Assembly: GCA_038049695.1 (NCBI GenBank)
Contig: CP142451.1
Coordinates: 125,957,501-126,021,500, forward strand
DNA: 64,000 nucleotides
Reading direction: 5' to 3'
Origin: Cinnamomum chago
Lineage: Eukaryota; Streptophyta; Magnoliopsida; Laurales; Lauraceae
This document shows positions 22,536 through 33,948 of the stretch, piece by piece. A model generated the notes under the pieces. It saw only the letters and a list, made by a program, of their open reading frames with translations. It made no database searches and was not told where the DNA came from. How positions within the stretch are numbered: the stretch's first letter is position 1; each line of letters begins with the position of its first letter. The translations under genes were made by a program, and so were the position numbers.

Positions 22536-23409
22536 CTACTAGTAGAAATAGCCAAACAGCAAGAAGAAAATGTAAGGAGCTCATGGAGTGGCAAGTCCTG
22601 TGAAGTGTTTGTCAGGGAAGTTGGGCTTTTATATGGGGGTTGGGTGTGTAGGATAAGGTAGAATCAAGAGCTTCTAAAAGTCTAGGCCATAGAAATCAAG
22701 GACTCTTTACCAGCCTGCACTAGTAAAAAGCTCATTAAAATCAGGCTAACAACCCAATAACGACTTTAAGTTAGACTTTCTGGGTAATTTCAGGTCTTAG
22801 TTTGATCCACTCAGAAAAGAATGATATTAATTTTGAAGCTCTGATACCTTTTGATCAGTGAAATCTTATTGGGTTAGGACAATTTTCATTGTGTTATCAG
22901 CTGGAAAGTTGCACAAACTTGAATTACGCGGATATTTGGTAAAAACTGATTAGGAAACTTTCATCTCTACTGTATATGAACGACATTGTTCTTTCACATT
23001 AGAAGCATGGAGAGAGTGGCCACTCAATGCGCGACAGTTATTGGTTAATGAATAGATTTCCTGAAAGACGGGGTTGTTGTGCTCCTCTGATCACTAATAG
23101 GAGGAATAATCCTGTCTGGTGGCTCGCTAATCATAAAATAAACTGATTGTTATAGGAGGAAGAGAAGAGAAAGTCATTAAGTTTATACTAATGCTGGTGG
23201 AATAATATTGTGTAAGACAATAGAAAGGGAAATTTTTGAATTTGCATTTGTTGGTGGAACTCAAATATTGAGCCTGACACTTTCCACTACATTTAGGCCT
23301 AGTCTACTTTCCCATAATTTGAGGAAAGAATTGAATTCTCTTCCCCCATAATCCAAGTGGACCTGGGGCCTTCGTCATAAAGATGCAACAACTGGGTTGG
23401 ACTCGAGCA
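22536..23409. other. former upstream region of the broken plantacyanin copy
   Basis: Collinear with 26163-27220, the upstream region of the intact gene, but with one copy instead of two of the 161-bp repeat found there. No other gene. Confidence 0.7.
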
Positions 23410-23679
23410 GGTGCTTTTGTGTACACCCCTGCAAAATTGGTTCCACAGGAAAAAGAAAAAAAAGAGTCGACCGGCATTCTCCCCCCTCCCCCTCCCCCTC
23501 CCCCTCCCCCTCCCTAATGAAATGATATTTTTTGAGAAATCATAGAAAATTTAGTTCATTTTTTCACTTTTTCGCAAGAAAAAACCATCCATAACAAACA
23601 CGAAATTTTGCTGTAATGCAAAAAACCTTTTCCGCTTTGGACACTTTATCCATGGAAAATGGTAAACATGGACGTGCCC
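23410..23679. mobile_element. short MITE shared by both duplication units (unit 1 copy)
   Basis: The left end GGTGCTTTTGTGTACACC and right end GGACGTGCCC followed by TAA match the element at 27224-27450 in the same position of unit 2. The insertion therefore predates the duplication. This copy has gained a (CCCCCT)n tract inside it. Confidence 0.6.
23484..23514. repeat. (CCCCCT)n tract with minus-strand G-quadruplex pattern
   Basis: Five successive CCCCCT-like units give, on the minus strand, runs of five G separated by single A residues. This fits the standard four-run G-quadruplex pattern. It is absent from the matching place in unit 2. Confidence 0.9.
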
Positions 23680-24320
23680 TAAGGCTTCAATATAATGCTA
23701 GAGAACTTGTGACCCTGATTTTTTCACTCATTGTCAACTTCATTCACCATATCAAAGCACAATTTTTTGCCATCTCTTGGCCTCTTTTACTAGCATTGCC
23801 GCTGCCAAAGCTAGCACGTGCATTGAATGAACAAAGAAGTTCACGAGGTGGTCAGTTTATGGTCCATGTGACTCTGATTGTTCAGATATTTTGGGGCAAA
23901 TATTATTCTTCTCTAGTCTGTTGCTTTATTTATCAATCTTCATCAAAGTATTGTCCCAACTATGCGCTCTTTTTATCAATAAGAAAAGAGAATGGAAAAT
24001 GCTCTTGCTTTACTTCTTATTGTTGTTATTTAAAAATCTTGGAGACAGATAGGGCTTTTCCTTTGCCATGGCCCAGCCTGGGTGGAGCCTGCTTCGTGCT
24101 GTCATTTTTAGGTATGAAACACATAATTCACTCCATTAGCTATTGCATAAAAATAATTGGTCATATCACTTATATAACTGTAATTAGAGTGAAATTTGAG
24201 AAGGGTGGGTCTGCATATTGGTTAAATGGGGTGGTGATCAAGTGAATTCCTAATCACACTAAGGTCCATCATATCTATGGATGGATCATCAAATAGGAGG
24301 CCCCACATGCATGTGGTGTA

Positions 24321-24705
24321 GAAATTGGACGGCAGAAAGTTTCAGTTCCTTAACTTGTGGCTTTGTTTCAATAACTATGATTACTTCGCAATTGCAAATT
24401 AAACCACTTTCTCCTCCTCCTAAGTCTACTCCACCTAACCCACTTTATGTTTAAAGCCAAAAGGCAGAATCTGATCCTTTTTATAGAGTCTCATCTAATC
24501 TATCTATTATAATAAAAAGAGAGTCAACAGAGTAATCAAGTGGGAGAAAAGATGTTCCATAACCATAGCATGGTGTATTTTGTATATGTTACTAAAATTA
24601 CAACATTCATAAACTCAAAAGTTCATAGTAAAGCAAGCCCTCAAGTTCCTACAACATTAGAACCAAAACAGACATTTCATAATTCTCTTTATTTAGTAGC
24701 TTATA
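24321..24705. other. unit 2 sequence standing in place of the unit 1 gene block
   Basis: About 385 bp, with no gene, lies between the two shared blocks. In unit 1 the same interval is about 7.7 kb and holds the PPR gene. A CTATCTATTATAATAAAAAG stretch near 24500 recalls the AT-rich 5' ends of some plant Helitrons, but no matching 3' end was found. Confidence 0.4.
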
Positions 24706-24830
24706 TGGAGACAATGAAGCTCTGTATTTCTGGATCTGCAAAACCCTATAATCTTCTTCTAAACCCTATAATCTTCATCTATGAGTAGTAATTATATGTC
24801 TCTCGTATATGAGTTGAGTAGATAACTTCA

Positions 24831-26159
24831 TTAGACTGCATTAATAGAAATCTTCATCCCGGCTTGGCAGTGACCCACTATATTGCAGATGAAGTAGTTC
24901 TGTCCTTTGACCAGCTTGATGTTGTCATTCCCTGTCCGATAGACCTTGGATCCCCTTGGAGTGGTGCACCCATTGTAGCCATTGCGGTTAACCGCCACCA
25001 CATTGTGGATCGTCGGATTGTACTTGAACACTGGACATATAATCACAATGGTGCAATGTTATTAGCTAATAATATATTTGAATTAAGCAAGAAGATAAGA
25101 GCTTTACAACCTAAAGAAGCATGGGCAGGATAACATGTCTTTAATAATTAATAGTAACAATGTTCATTCCCAAGCCTCCATAAAGGAGGGCTATTGTTTA
25201 GATTAATGATAGTAAAATCTTGAATATGAGTTAATACTTTGAAAGTAGTGATTTGATGAAATCCGGGTCACAAACAAATATCCATTACACCGGTCTGGTT
25301 TCCATTGACAAGAGCACGTGGCACAGTAAAAAGTGTTCACTATAGCAACTTTAAGGTAGTGGGTTCAAGTATTGTTACAAATCGAGGGAAGAATAAAAAA
25401 GAAGAAGAAGAAAAGATTCGGATATCTGTCCTGGTGCTGCCTAAGGGCATGTTTGTGTAGCCCATTTCCGCGGAAAAGGTTGTAGTTTTCTACGGAAAAC
25501 TTCTTTTTCATGTGTTTGGTGCGGCAGTTTTCCGCGGAAATGCTTTTTCGCCACGTCAGCATTTTCCTTCCTAGCCATGGAAATAGACTTCCTATGGGGG
25601 GGGTATGGGAAGTCCATTTCCACGGAAAACCGACCCCCCAATTTCCTCTCTCTCACCCTCACTCCACCCAACCACCCTCTTTCTTCCTTTTCCCCTCCCA
25701 ACCCCACCCACCCCACACACATATCAACCCACCCACCCAATAGTTTTCACTAAAAAATGGTTTTCACTAAAGAAATCCATAGCTGCACCAAACAACATTA
25801 GCACTAATTCATCGAGGAAAACCTTTTTGCACCAAACATAAAATTTTGACTTCCGCAGAAAAACTTTTCCAAAGAATTTGAAACCCATGGATTTTGCTGA
25901 TGTGGCAATTTCCAATTTCCACGGAAATTAGATGTACACAAACGTGCCCTAAACTTCTATGTTAGAGGAGGATTAGGGACTTACTAAGCACATCACCGGC
26001 CTTGAAACTCTTGCCTTTGGGCCAGTTAACAAGGTTAAACGACCATCCACCCTTGTCGCCGACAGCATATGTTGCTGCCAGAGCTATATCAGAGAGGAAA
26101 AGTAGAGTGACCCCAATGACAAGCCATTTTTGTGCACTGCCTATTCCCTGAGCCATCAT
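24831..26159 (-). CDS. plantacyanin (basic blue copper protein)
   Basis: Two exons on the minus strand, 26159-25985 and 25030-24831, joined in phase 1 (donor GTAAGT) into 124 aa. Residues 1-28/29 form a signal peptide ending ALAA, and the mature protein starts TYAVGDKGGWSFN. The type-1 copper ligands are His67 (IHNVV), Cys107 (FIC), His112 (GHC) and Met117 (GMK); Cys80 and Cys113 form the expected disulfide. There is no GPI-anchor tail, so it is a small secreted apoplastic protein of the plantacyanin/chemocyanin type, linked in other plants to pollen tube guidance and cell-wall redox. The usual Pro before GHC is replaced by Val (NIVGHC). The 954-bp intron carries a MITE. A second in-frame ATG directly follows the first. 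Confidence 0.92.
25445..25949. mobile_element. Tourist-like MITE in the plantacyanin intron, 505 bp
   Basis: The ends GGGCATGTTTGTGTA and, inverted, GGGCACGTTTGTGTA lie between TAA target repeats (25442-25444 and 25950-25952). Inner ATTTCCGCGGAAA-type palindromes are mirrored at both ends. It belongs to the same family as 47407-47944 and is related at its tips to 27224-27450. The right end is 35 bp from the splice donor. Confidence 0.85.
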
Positions 26160-26252
26160 ATGCTACTAGTAGATATAGCCAAACAGCAAGAAGAAAATGG
26201 AAGGAGCTCAAGGAATGGCAAGTACTGTGAAGTGTTTGTCAGGGAAGTAGGG

Positions 26253-26260
26253 CTTTTATA
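26253..26260 (-). promoter_or_regulatory. TATA box of plantacyanin
   Basis: TATAAAAG on the minus strand lies about 95 bp upstream of the start codon. The same box is kept in the broken copy (22626-22633). Confidence 0.7.
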
Positions 26261-26684
26261 GGGGTGTTGGGTGTGCAGGATAAGGTAGAATCAAGAGGTT
26301 CTAAGTCTAGGCCTTTGAAACCAAGGACTCTCTAGCAGCCTGCACTAGTAAAAGTCTCATTGAAATCAGGCCAACAACCCAATAAGGACTTTAAGTTGGA
26401 CTTTGTGGGTTATTTCAGGTCTTGGTCTGATCCACTCAGAAAAGAATGATTTTTTAATTTTGAAGCTCTATTACCTTTTGATCAGTAAAATCTTAATGGG
26501 TTAGGACAGTTTTGACTGTGTTATCAGTTGGAAAGTCGCACAAACTTGAATTGCAAAGTAATTTGGTAAAAACTCATAAGGAAACTTTCATCTCTATTGT
26601 ATGTGAACTACTTTGTTCTTCACATTAGAAGCATGGAGAGAGGAGGAGCTCAGCGCGACAGTTATTGGTTGTGCTGGAATATTC

Positions 26685-27006
26685 TTTTCTGGTAGCTCAC
26701 TAATCATAAAACAATTGATGTATTCCCTACTTCTCTTAATGAAAGTCATAAAACAACTGATTGTATAGGAGGAAGAGAAGAGGAAGTCATTACATTCATA
26801 CTAATGCTGCTGGAATAATATTGTGTGAGAGAATAGAAGGGGAAATTTTCTGGTAGCTCACTAATCATAAACACAATTGATGTATTCTCTACTTCTTTTA
26901 ATGAAAGTCATAAAACAACTGATTGTATAGGAGGAAGAGAAGAGGAAGTCATTACATTCATACTAATGCTGCTGGAATAATATTGTGTGAGAGAATAGAA
27001 GGGGAA
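26685..27006. repeat. 161-bp tandem duplication upstream of plantacyanin
   Basis: Two units, 26685-26845 and 26846-27006, differ by only about three changes. The matching region of unit 1 has a single, more diverged copy. The duplication is therefore younger than the large tandem duplication. Confidence 0.92.
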
Positions 27007-27223
27007 ATTTTTTAATTTGAATTTGTTGGTGGTCCTCAAATATTGAGGTTGACACTTTCCACTACATTTAGGCCTAGTCTACTTTCCCATAATTTGAGGA
27101 AAGAAGTACTGAATTCTCTTCTCCCATAATTCCAAATGGACCTGGGCCTTTCTCATAAAGATGCAACAACTGGCCTGTCTGGCGTAGTTCTTGAGTTGCT
27201 GGGTTGGACTTGAGCAAAACTAA

Positions 27224-27450
27224 GGGTGCTTTTTTGTACACCCGTGCAAAATCGGTTCGACGGGAAAATGTAAAAAACCCGACCCCACTCAAAAAGGATA
27301 TTTCTAAGGAATCACGTTAAATTCATTTCATTTCTCTACCTTACCATATGAAAAAGCAGTCACACCAAATATTAAAATTTGCTGTAATTCAAAACGCCTT
27401 TTCCGCTTCATACATTTTATTGGTGGAAGTCCGTGCACACAAACGTGTCC
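27224..27450. mobile_element. Tourist-like MITE, 227 bp (unit 2 copy)
   Basis: It lies between TAA repeats at 27221-27223 and 27451-27453, with ends GGGTGCTTTTTTGTACACC and, inverted, GGACACGTTTGTGTGCAC. It is present at the same place in unit 1, so it was there before the duplication. Confidence 0.75.
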
Positions 27451-27484
27451 TAAGGCTTCAATATCATGCTGGAGAACTTGTCAC

Positions 27485-29122
27485 CACCAACCAGACTTTA
27501 GCTGAGTTAGATTCTATTCAGTAGTAAGTCATTGAGTTGGATGATTCGAACAACTTAGGAGGTGTTAGAAGATATGTTAGGATAGAAATCAGTTTGAATT
27601 TATTCTCTTGAGGTTCCTCTTCTCTTGTATAAATTGAGAAGATTATCTTAATAAAAGCGGACTCACCCTATCTAATCAGCTAAGTAACCGTCGGAACCAA
27701 GTCGGGTTTTGAGTCTTAAACTGTGAGCCGAGCCCAGCCCAGCCCAGTATTCATTTGGAAGAATGTGAAGACAACACACCAAAACAAAGGCGAGTTTTGA
27801 GATGATGGTCGGTAATTGCCATTGCAATTGAGAGTTGAAACTTGAAATTCAGGTGTTCGAGAACCTAACTACATTGGGAAATCATTCGGTGCACTCATGT
27901 GCACAAGAATAAATTTGCTCTCCCCATTCCCTAGACCCAAACCATGCCCCTATTGGACCACCCCACCCCAGAATTGGGTCCATGTCTATCCTCTCAGCAG
28001 TCCACATGATGGACGGTTTGGATCACGAGATAGCGTGGCCATGTGCACATGTGAATGGACACAAACAACCCCCTTCCATACAGTACTTGCATTGCCTCCA
28101 ATGTCAAAATATTAAACTAAACCCCCCACACCCACCCAAGGCAACTCAAAATCTCCATCCATGTGGGCTCCACGTAATGTCGAGTGGGTCCCACAAGAAT
28201 GAATGTCCAATACAGTGAAAATGAGTGGACCTATTACGATCCGTTGTATAACCCTAGGCAGTTTTCCTTCATCAAGGAGCTATTCACAGTGATATGGCGG
28301 ACCGTGATTAGGGTAAATCCCTCTCCGGTTGGTTGATCGAATATTACGAAGCTTCTTAAGCGGGGCCACAGAAATGCCACGTGACACATCATACTCGGAA
28401 GAAATGGAGAACGGGTAGGGGGAGGATAAGGTTGCTCACGATCTCCAACATGTGGTCACGTGATGGCACACGTGCTGTCTTCCAATGTGTGGACTCTTGT
28501 CGTGTTGGAGGAGCCACCTTGGGCACTAGGCGACACACATCCATCTGGTGGGCCCCACCATCCATGGGCCTTGATAGATATCCACGCCCATCGACTACTT
28601 TCCAGTTTTTTTTTTTTATTACTTGTTTGAATCTGGACCGTTGGAATGGTCTGGTTCCACTGCAACAGATCGCACACGGAGGCTGAACCCATCATCGAAA
28701 CCGGGGTGGTCGGAGAGTGGGACGCACGGGGCTCGTACAACCATGTCTAGGCCCTAGGGTCAAGTATTCTTGTCGACTCCAGGGTCCACATTTTAAAACC
28801 ATTTTTGGGAGGTGGGCCATTAAAAACAATTAGCACACCTGTATTGCTATCTCAACCGTCCAATTCGGAGATAGATTGAAGGAGTTTGTAATGTTCACTT
28901 GTCTTTATCTTTAATAAATGAATGAATCAAGAAACCATAACGCCAATGGTCAATTAATTGCACAACCAAAGTCCTAAAGACAGTGGCAAATCGTTTGTCA
29001 TTTTTGGGTGGACCCATCATTGATTTCATCTTGGAGTGGCTCAAAGGTAGTTTAATTTCCATCAGTGTGGGGCCACAACCCACAATTACTTGAACTTATA
29101 AGAAATAGATGGATTAAAGTTA
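27485..29122. other. intergenic, no gene seen
   Basis: No gene is supported. Around 27565-27670 a stretch with TTGTATAAATTGAGAAG and AATAAA looks like a piece of an LTR, but no ends or target repeats were found. Around 28000-28740 there are GGGCCCACC and GGACGGTTTGGAT phrases, also seen elsewhere in the window and probably old repeat sequence. Confidence 0.4.
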
Positions 29123-29609
29123 GCCCTTATTTGGTAACTCCAATCTATCTAATAAGAGCTATTTAAATTAAGGTCTAAAATAAAAAGTCTAATTTTTAAG
29201 ATCAAATTTATAATTAGACTGTCTGGTAAAATTATAAAAAAAAATTTTTTTATTTTATAATTGAGTGTTTGATAACCATCTAAATAAGAGCTTATAAGAG
29301 GGGCAATTTTTTATTTTTTTTAAGGAAAAAAAAAAAGAAAAGACGGTCTAAAGGACTCATATGCACTAGGAGATTATAGCACTAAGAAATACTTGTGATC
29401 ATTCTACTCTACTCACACTTTCATTGGCTTTAGAAAAAAAAAAAGTTACGAAAAAAAAAGCTACTTTATGTTTAAGAGCTTAAAAGCACTAATTTCTAAA
29501 TATAAGTTCTAATTTTAAATCATGATTAGAGTTTTATCAAACACTCTAAATTTTAATTAGTTCTAAATCATTTAATATGTGTTTATTTTTAGATTTACCA
29601 AACAAGCCC
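29123..29609. mobile_element. Tourist/PIF-Harbinger MITE, 487 bp
   Basis: The left end GCCCTTATTTGGTAA and the inverted right end GGGCTTGTTTGGTAA lie between TTA repeats (29120-29122 and 29610-29612). The inside is AT-rich and non-coding. It shares the AAATAAGAGCTTAT block with the larger element at 1472-3602. Confidence 0.8.
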
Positions 29610-29612
29610 TTA

Positions 29613-32600
29613 GCATAAAGGGTTGTTTAAGAGATTGGTAAAGGCTAAGCCAATACTTATCTAAGCTCGGCCAATTTTGTCATTAGGTTCTCAAGCATAG
29701 ATCAAATCCTATGAGACTTAAACTCAGTTGCAAACTCATCCATTCACAAACATCATATATGTTTGACTCGTCTTGCTTTGAATCATACGTGGACTCAGTT
29801 GGAAGATTATTTCCATGGGCAAGTTTCTTTAGAATTCATAGAAATTCTATACGAAAAATTTCTGAATTCTCAAAGATAGTGGAATTCTTAAATTCTTCTT
29901 TTATAATTGGGTATCTAGAAATTCTATTAAATAAACATTAGAGCTGGAACTCCAAAAATTTCAAACGTCATTTGAGATTGTTAATTGTGAGTGTTAAAAG
30001 ATTCATTTTTGGCCTTTGATTGATTGTCTAACTGATTGACCGATATATTAGTATCAAGTGACTTTAGATTGTAGGGTCATGTTGAAATCAAAATCTGTGG
30101 CAGTTGTTCATAACTATCAAGGCAGATGGTTACATATAAGTACTGGATTTAGGCCCAGTTTTGCTCATAAATCTGGCATATAACAATACTGACAAAAGAT
30201 ACGTGCCAATCAATTGAGAAATGAAGGGGGTGACTAGAAGATCTCAAAATAACAAGCATATATTGTATTTGTGTAGGTTTGAGTGTTTTTTTAAGTACCA
30301 ACTGCTTAAAATCACCAGTTATCTCCTTCCACTAGCTTTCACATGTTATATAGAGATTTGATACGGTTGGTAAATGTGGATAAGATGAAACAGTATATCG
30401 AAATAGGGAATCTGGACTCGTTATTTGGAGGAAGTTTGGTGAATTTAAGAAGTTTTTTAAAAGAAAATTATGACTTTCCTAAACTGAGTCTGGGCCTAAA
30501 CAGAGGAAGTTTAGTGAATTTAGGCTCATATGAAAACTCATTGCACCACATTGCAAAAAGTCATGAAGAGGTTGAAGCCAAGTTGATGAGGAGATTGACC
30601 AGCAGGACGGACCCAAGAGTTCTTTCATGAAGGGGCCACTATGTTAAAAAAATAATAATTCTTGGAAGGGCCACATAGAAAAAATACACATCAATTTCAA
30701 AATATGTAAGGGCATTTTTGAAAATTGGGGAGGGTTCTTGGTTCCATTGTTGTTGGCCATAAACTCTTCTTTCTTCTTTTTAGTAACCCAGCTGAGGAGG
30801 TTGTGAATCAAAAGAGCCTACACACAGAGGAAGACAACACATATGGTAAGAGAGCCCATACATGTGGACAGGGAGCCCGCATACATGGAAAGAGATAGGG
30901 TATAAAAGGTTCGAATCATGTGAAGTTAGGTGAGAACTACGGCTTTTACCGTTCAAGTAAGGCTGCTCTCTACGAAAAACTTTTCCTAAGGAGTCCAAAC
31001 CTCCACATAAATCTCTAAGTCTGGCTCTAATATTATTATGCGTTTTGATTAAATATCACAGTAAACTCCAAATTATGGAATTATTACCTAAACATTTAGG
31101 AATTACGATTATGAACTCTAATCCACACAGTCAGGATCATGAAGATCATGGGCAAGAGCCCAATTGGGCCCACATGGGAGGTTGGAACAAGTACTTAAAT
31201 AGATGGATCCTAAAACTGTTTAATATCTAAACAAATCAAATGAGACCCATAAACTTTAACACGTGTGTTGTTATTTGTTAACAGTTTTTATTGAAAAGCA
31301 GCATTAGAATGCCACCTGCTGCAGAGTATCTAGATGATGGGTCATGTTATTATCTGAACAGCTTAGAGTAATGGCAAGTGTTTATCTTAACTTTAGGAGT
31401 TTAATTACTTTAAGCATGTGCAAGGTGTTTAACTCAGTGAACTTTTTATTGTTTGTCAGTTCAAGATTTTGGCTAGAATCAATGGATACGCACGCGTGAG
31501 GAATATTGGTCAATCCTTCCTCTCACAAGGGCAAGAGAATCTATGAAATGATGATCCTCACGTGAACAAACACTTTTTTTCATCAAATTGCAGCCTCCCA
31601 TTAAAAACTTTTATAAACTCACAAATCCAAGGCTTTAAGATTCTTTAATACTCTACAGTGAGATTAGCCTTGTGTGGGATTTTCCGTATCCGTCTTTCAT
31701 TGAATTGAGTATTAAATGAAAATACAGTCTCCAAATTATGAGAAAATCCATAGGATTTCACCATTATAAGAGATCTAAATCGTTTAAAAATAAATCTTTC
31801 CTTTTATAAGCTCTTAACAAATTCTGCTATAAAGAGAGATGAATCAAATACATAATTTTTTGTGATATTAATGTGTTTTTTTTTAACACATGTTTAGTCT
31901 TATTAGAATGAGTAGAAAAGTTGATTAAACCCCATATAAAAAGGTGGCACTTATTTTGAATGATTTAGATTAATTTCTTTTATAGGTGAGATCTATCGTG
32001 GACCTCACAGTTTGTTGTGAGTCCAACCTTATAAGATTCAAACCCATTTCTAGTAGAGATAAAAATTAGTTGATTATTAACTAAAGTAGTATCTTCATCA
32101 AAGCATTGTCACAACTATATTAGGGTAAACTATGTAATTTTGGCTTCTTGTTTATATCAAAATTAATGAAAAATTTGGATCCTATCCCATATTAATCACT
32201 TTCTTAATTCAGGCTAGGTTTCATGGATTGCGCATGGATAAAAATAAAACTAGAGTGTGGGTTTAATGATTTCAAACCCAAACACTTGAAAATTCAATCT
32301 GACAGCCATGCAATATATATGTGTTACAAGTATAACAAGCATATTTTATGAGTACACAAGTAATTAGGCCTTGATTTGGTCCTAGTCTAGGGTTTTTATG
32401 TGAGTGTAGATTCGAGTTTAGGGGTTTCAATTTGAATTCAAGTAGAAAGCCTCTAACATGGACTTAAGTTGGGTGTAGGTCTAGACATGGATCACTAGTA
32501 CAAATGTGGGTTCACCCAAAAGCAAACTTTTTCATCCCTTTTTGGGCAGCTCAACCAGCTAGCTCCTTGCTGTCCAAATTGTAAAGTTCATTGTTGAAGA

Positions 32601-33429
32601 GCATCCCAACTGGGGGAATTGTACCTTTTTTACCAGAAAAAGTTTAGTTGAATATGGCAATGATGATGATGATGAATGCAATTTAAAAAAGGAAAAAAGG
32701 AAAAGAAAAAAAAAAACCATTCAGCAGCATGCATGAATGTCTAATAGTCCACATGAGGTCTCACTGATTCAATGGTTAGGATTAACTCATTGGGCTATTA
32801 TCTAAATCCGGGGTTATGATGCTCCAATAATAGGAGTCATCCAAACGGTCAAAGCATGGCCCCCATTTTTTTTTGTGATGTTCATGGCCTGAATGCTAAT
32901 GATAGGATAATTCCTAATAATGGCATGCACCCTAGAAATATAATTAAACAGGTGCCTAGCTACTTCTCAAGTGCCCCACCTTGCCATCAATGGGCCAGTA
33001 ATAGGAAATTCTCAACTCTGCAGTACTCAATGACTTCATATTTTTGGTTATAGTACAACCCGGCAAAGGCAGGCCCACCAATCGAACAGTTTAGATTGAG
33101 TCATTGAGATACATGAATGCTCTGTGTAATTGGCTGTCTGCATGTGTATGGGGTTATCTATAGGACTATATATCCCCTGTGCTAAGTACCCACCAGTACA
33201 AAATGAGGGCTAGATCTGCAGGTTGCTTATCTGTGGTGTGGCCCACTGGAGAACTTGCATGAGAACCGGCATCAAGTGAATATCACCTGAATGTGTATAG
33301 TGTACTAAAATCCAAGTTGGTGGACCACACCATGGTTAAAAGAAACTGATTGAAAAACAAGGAATTAGGCCAGATTCAGTGCATCCCATTCACCCAATCA
33401 AGATAGGCTATGTCAGCCTGATCCTCTGG
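29613..33429. other. intergenic, no gene seen
   Basis: AT-rich sequence of nearly 4 kb. The longest open frames (for example 30343-30630) have no domain and no splice pattern. Nothing recognisable. Confidence 0.4.
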
Positions 33430-33479
33430 GCTAGACCATAGTACGGTGGGCCCCGCTAGACCACAGTACGGTGGGCCCC
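33430..33479. repeat. 25-bp tandem duplication
   Basis: Two units of GCTAGACCA(T/C)AGTACGG followed by TGGGCCCC sit side by side with one difference. Confidence 0.9.
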
Positions 33480-33794
33480 AACAGAGGGTCAAGACTCAAA
33501 AAGAGTCCCCAGGGGGGCGAGACTCCCAAGTTTAGGGTTCATGGGTTAGTGGAAGAAAAGGAAGTTCCGAAAGTTTAGCATGGAAAGAGGTGTTAGTGTG
33601 TTACTTAGTGACTGATTGACTGACGCATCAGCTTGACAACAAACGTAAACAAAGAAACCAAGACGGCCCCTACCATGTTTAATCATGGCTCTGTTTCTGA
33701 GTTCTGAGTTCTGAGTCTTCTGACTCTTTCTTTATCTTCCCTGTTTCCTTCCTTTCTTTTCAGTCATTTGCACTGCACAAAAGAATATCCAAAA

Positions 33795-33948
33795 CAAGAA
33801 GCTGACCATCTTAGCAAAACTAACCTATTTAAGGAGGAGTCAAAATCAAGAAACTGCTTATTTAAGCAAAATAAACCTACCCAAGAAGGATTCAAATCAA
33901 GAAGCTGACCATTTAAGCAATACAACCTTAGAAAGAAAGGCTATGTTG
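33795..33948. repeat. three-unit tandem repeat of about 51-52 bp
   Basis: Units start CAAGAAGCTGACCATCTTAG, CAAGAAACTGCTTATTTAAG and CAAGAAGCTGACCATTTAAG. They are diverged from one another, so the array is not recent. It lies about 1.7 kb upstream of the PIN start codon. Confidence 0.75.

Larger units (their letters stand above)
11621..23714. repeat. tandem duplication, unit 1 (long, rearranged)
   Basis: Unit 1 starts 22 bases after the GDT1-like stop codon at CACTCATAGTCAAC and ends at GAGAACTTGTGACC. Collinear blocks shared with unit 2 are 11621-12016, 13541-13745, 21487-21979 and 22454-23714. Between them unit 1 has segments absent from unit 2: 12017-13540 and about 13746-21486, the latter carrying the PPR gene, a solo LTR and the KEG fragment. 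The plantacyanin copy in this unit is broken. Confidence 0.85.
23725..27484. repeat. tandem duplication, unit 2 (short)
   Basis: It starts CACTCATTGTCAAC, matching the GDT1-like 3' UTR at 11621, and ends GAGAACTTGTCACC, matching the end of unit 1 at 23714. Ten bases separate it from unit 1. It holds the 3' UTR-derived block, about 385 bp of its own sequence (24321-24705), and the intact plantacyanin gene with its upstream region. Confidence 0.85.

Noticed and set aside
23616-24245. Plus-strand frame of 209 codons
   Set aside because: It crosses the junction of the two duplication units and consists mostly of duplicated 3' UTR sequence. There is no family match.
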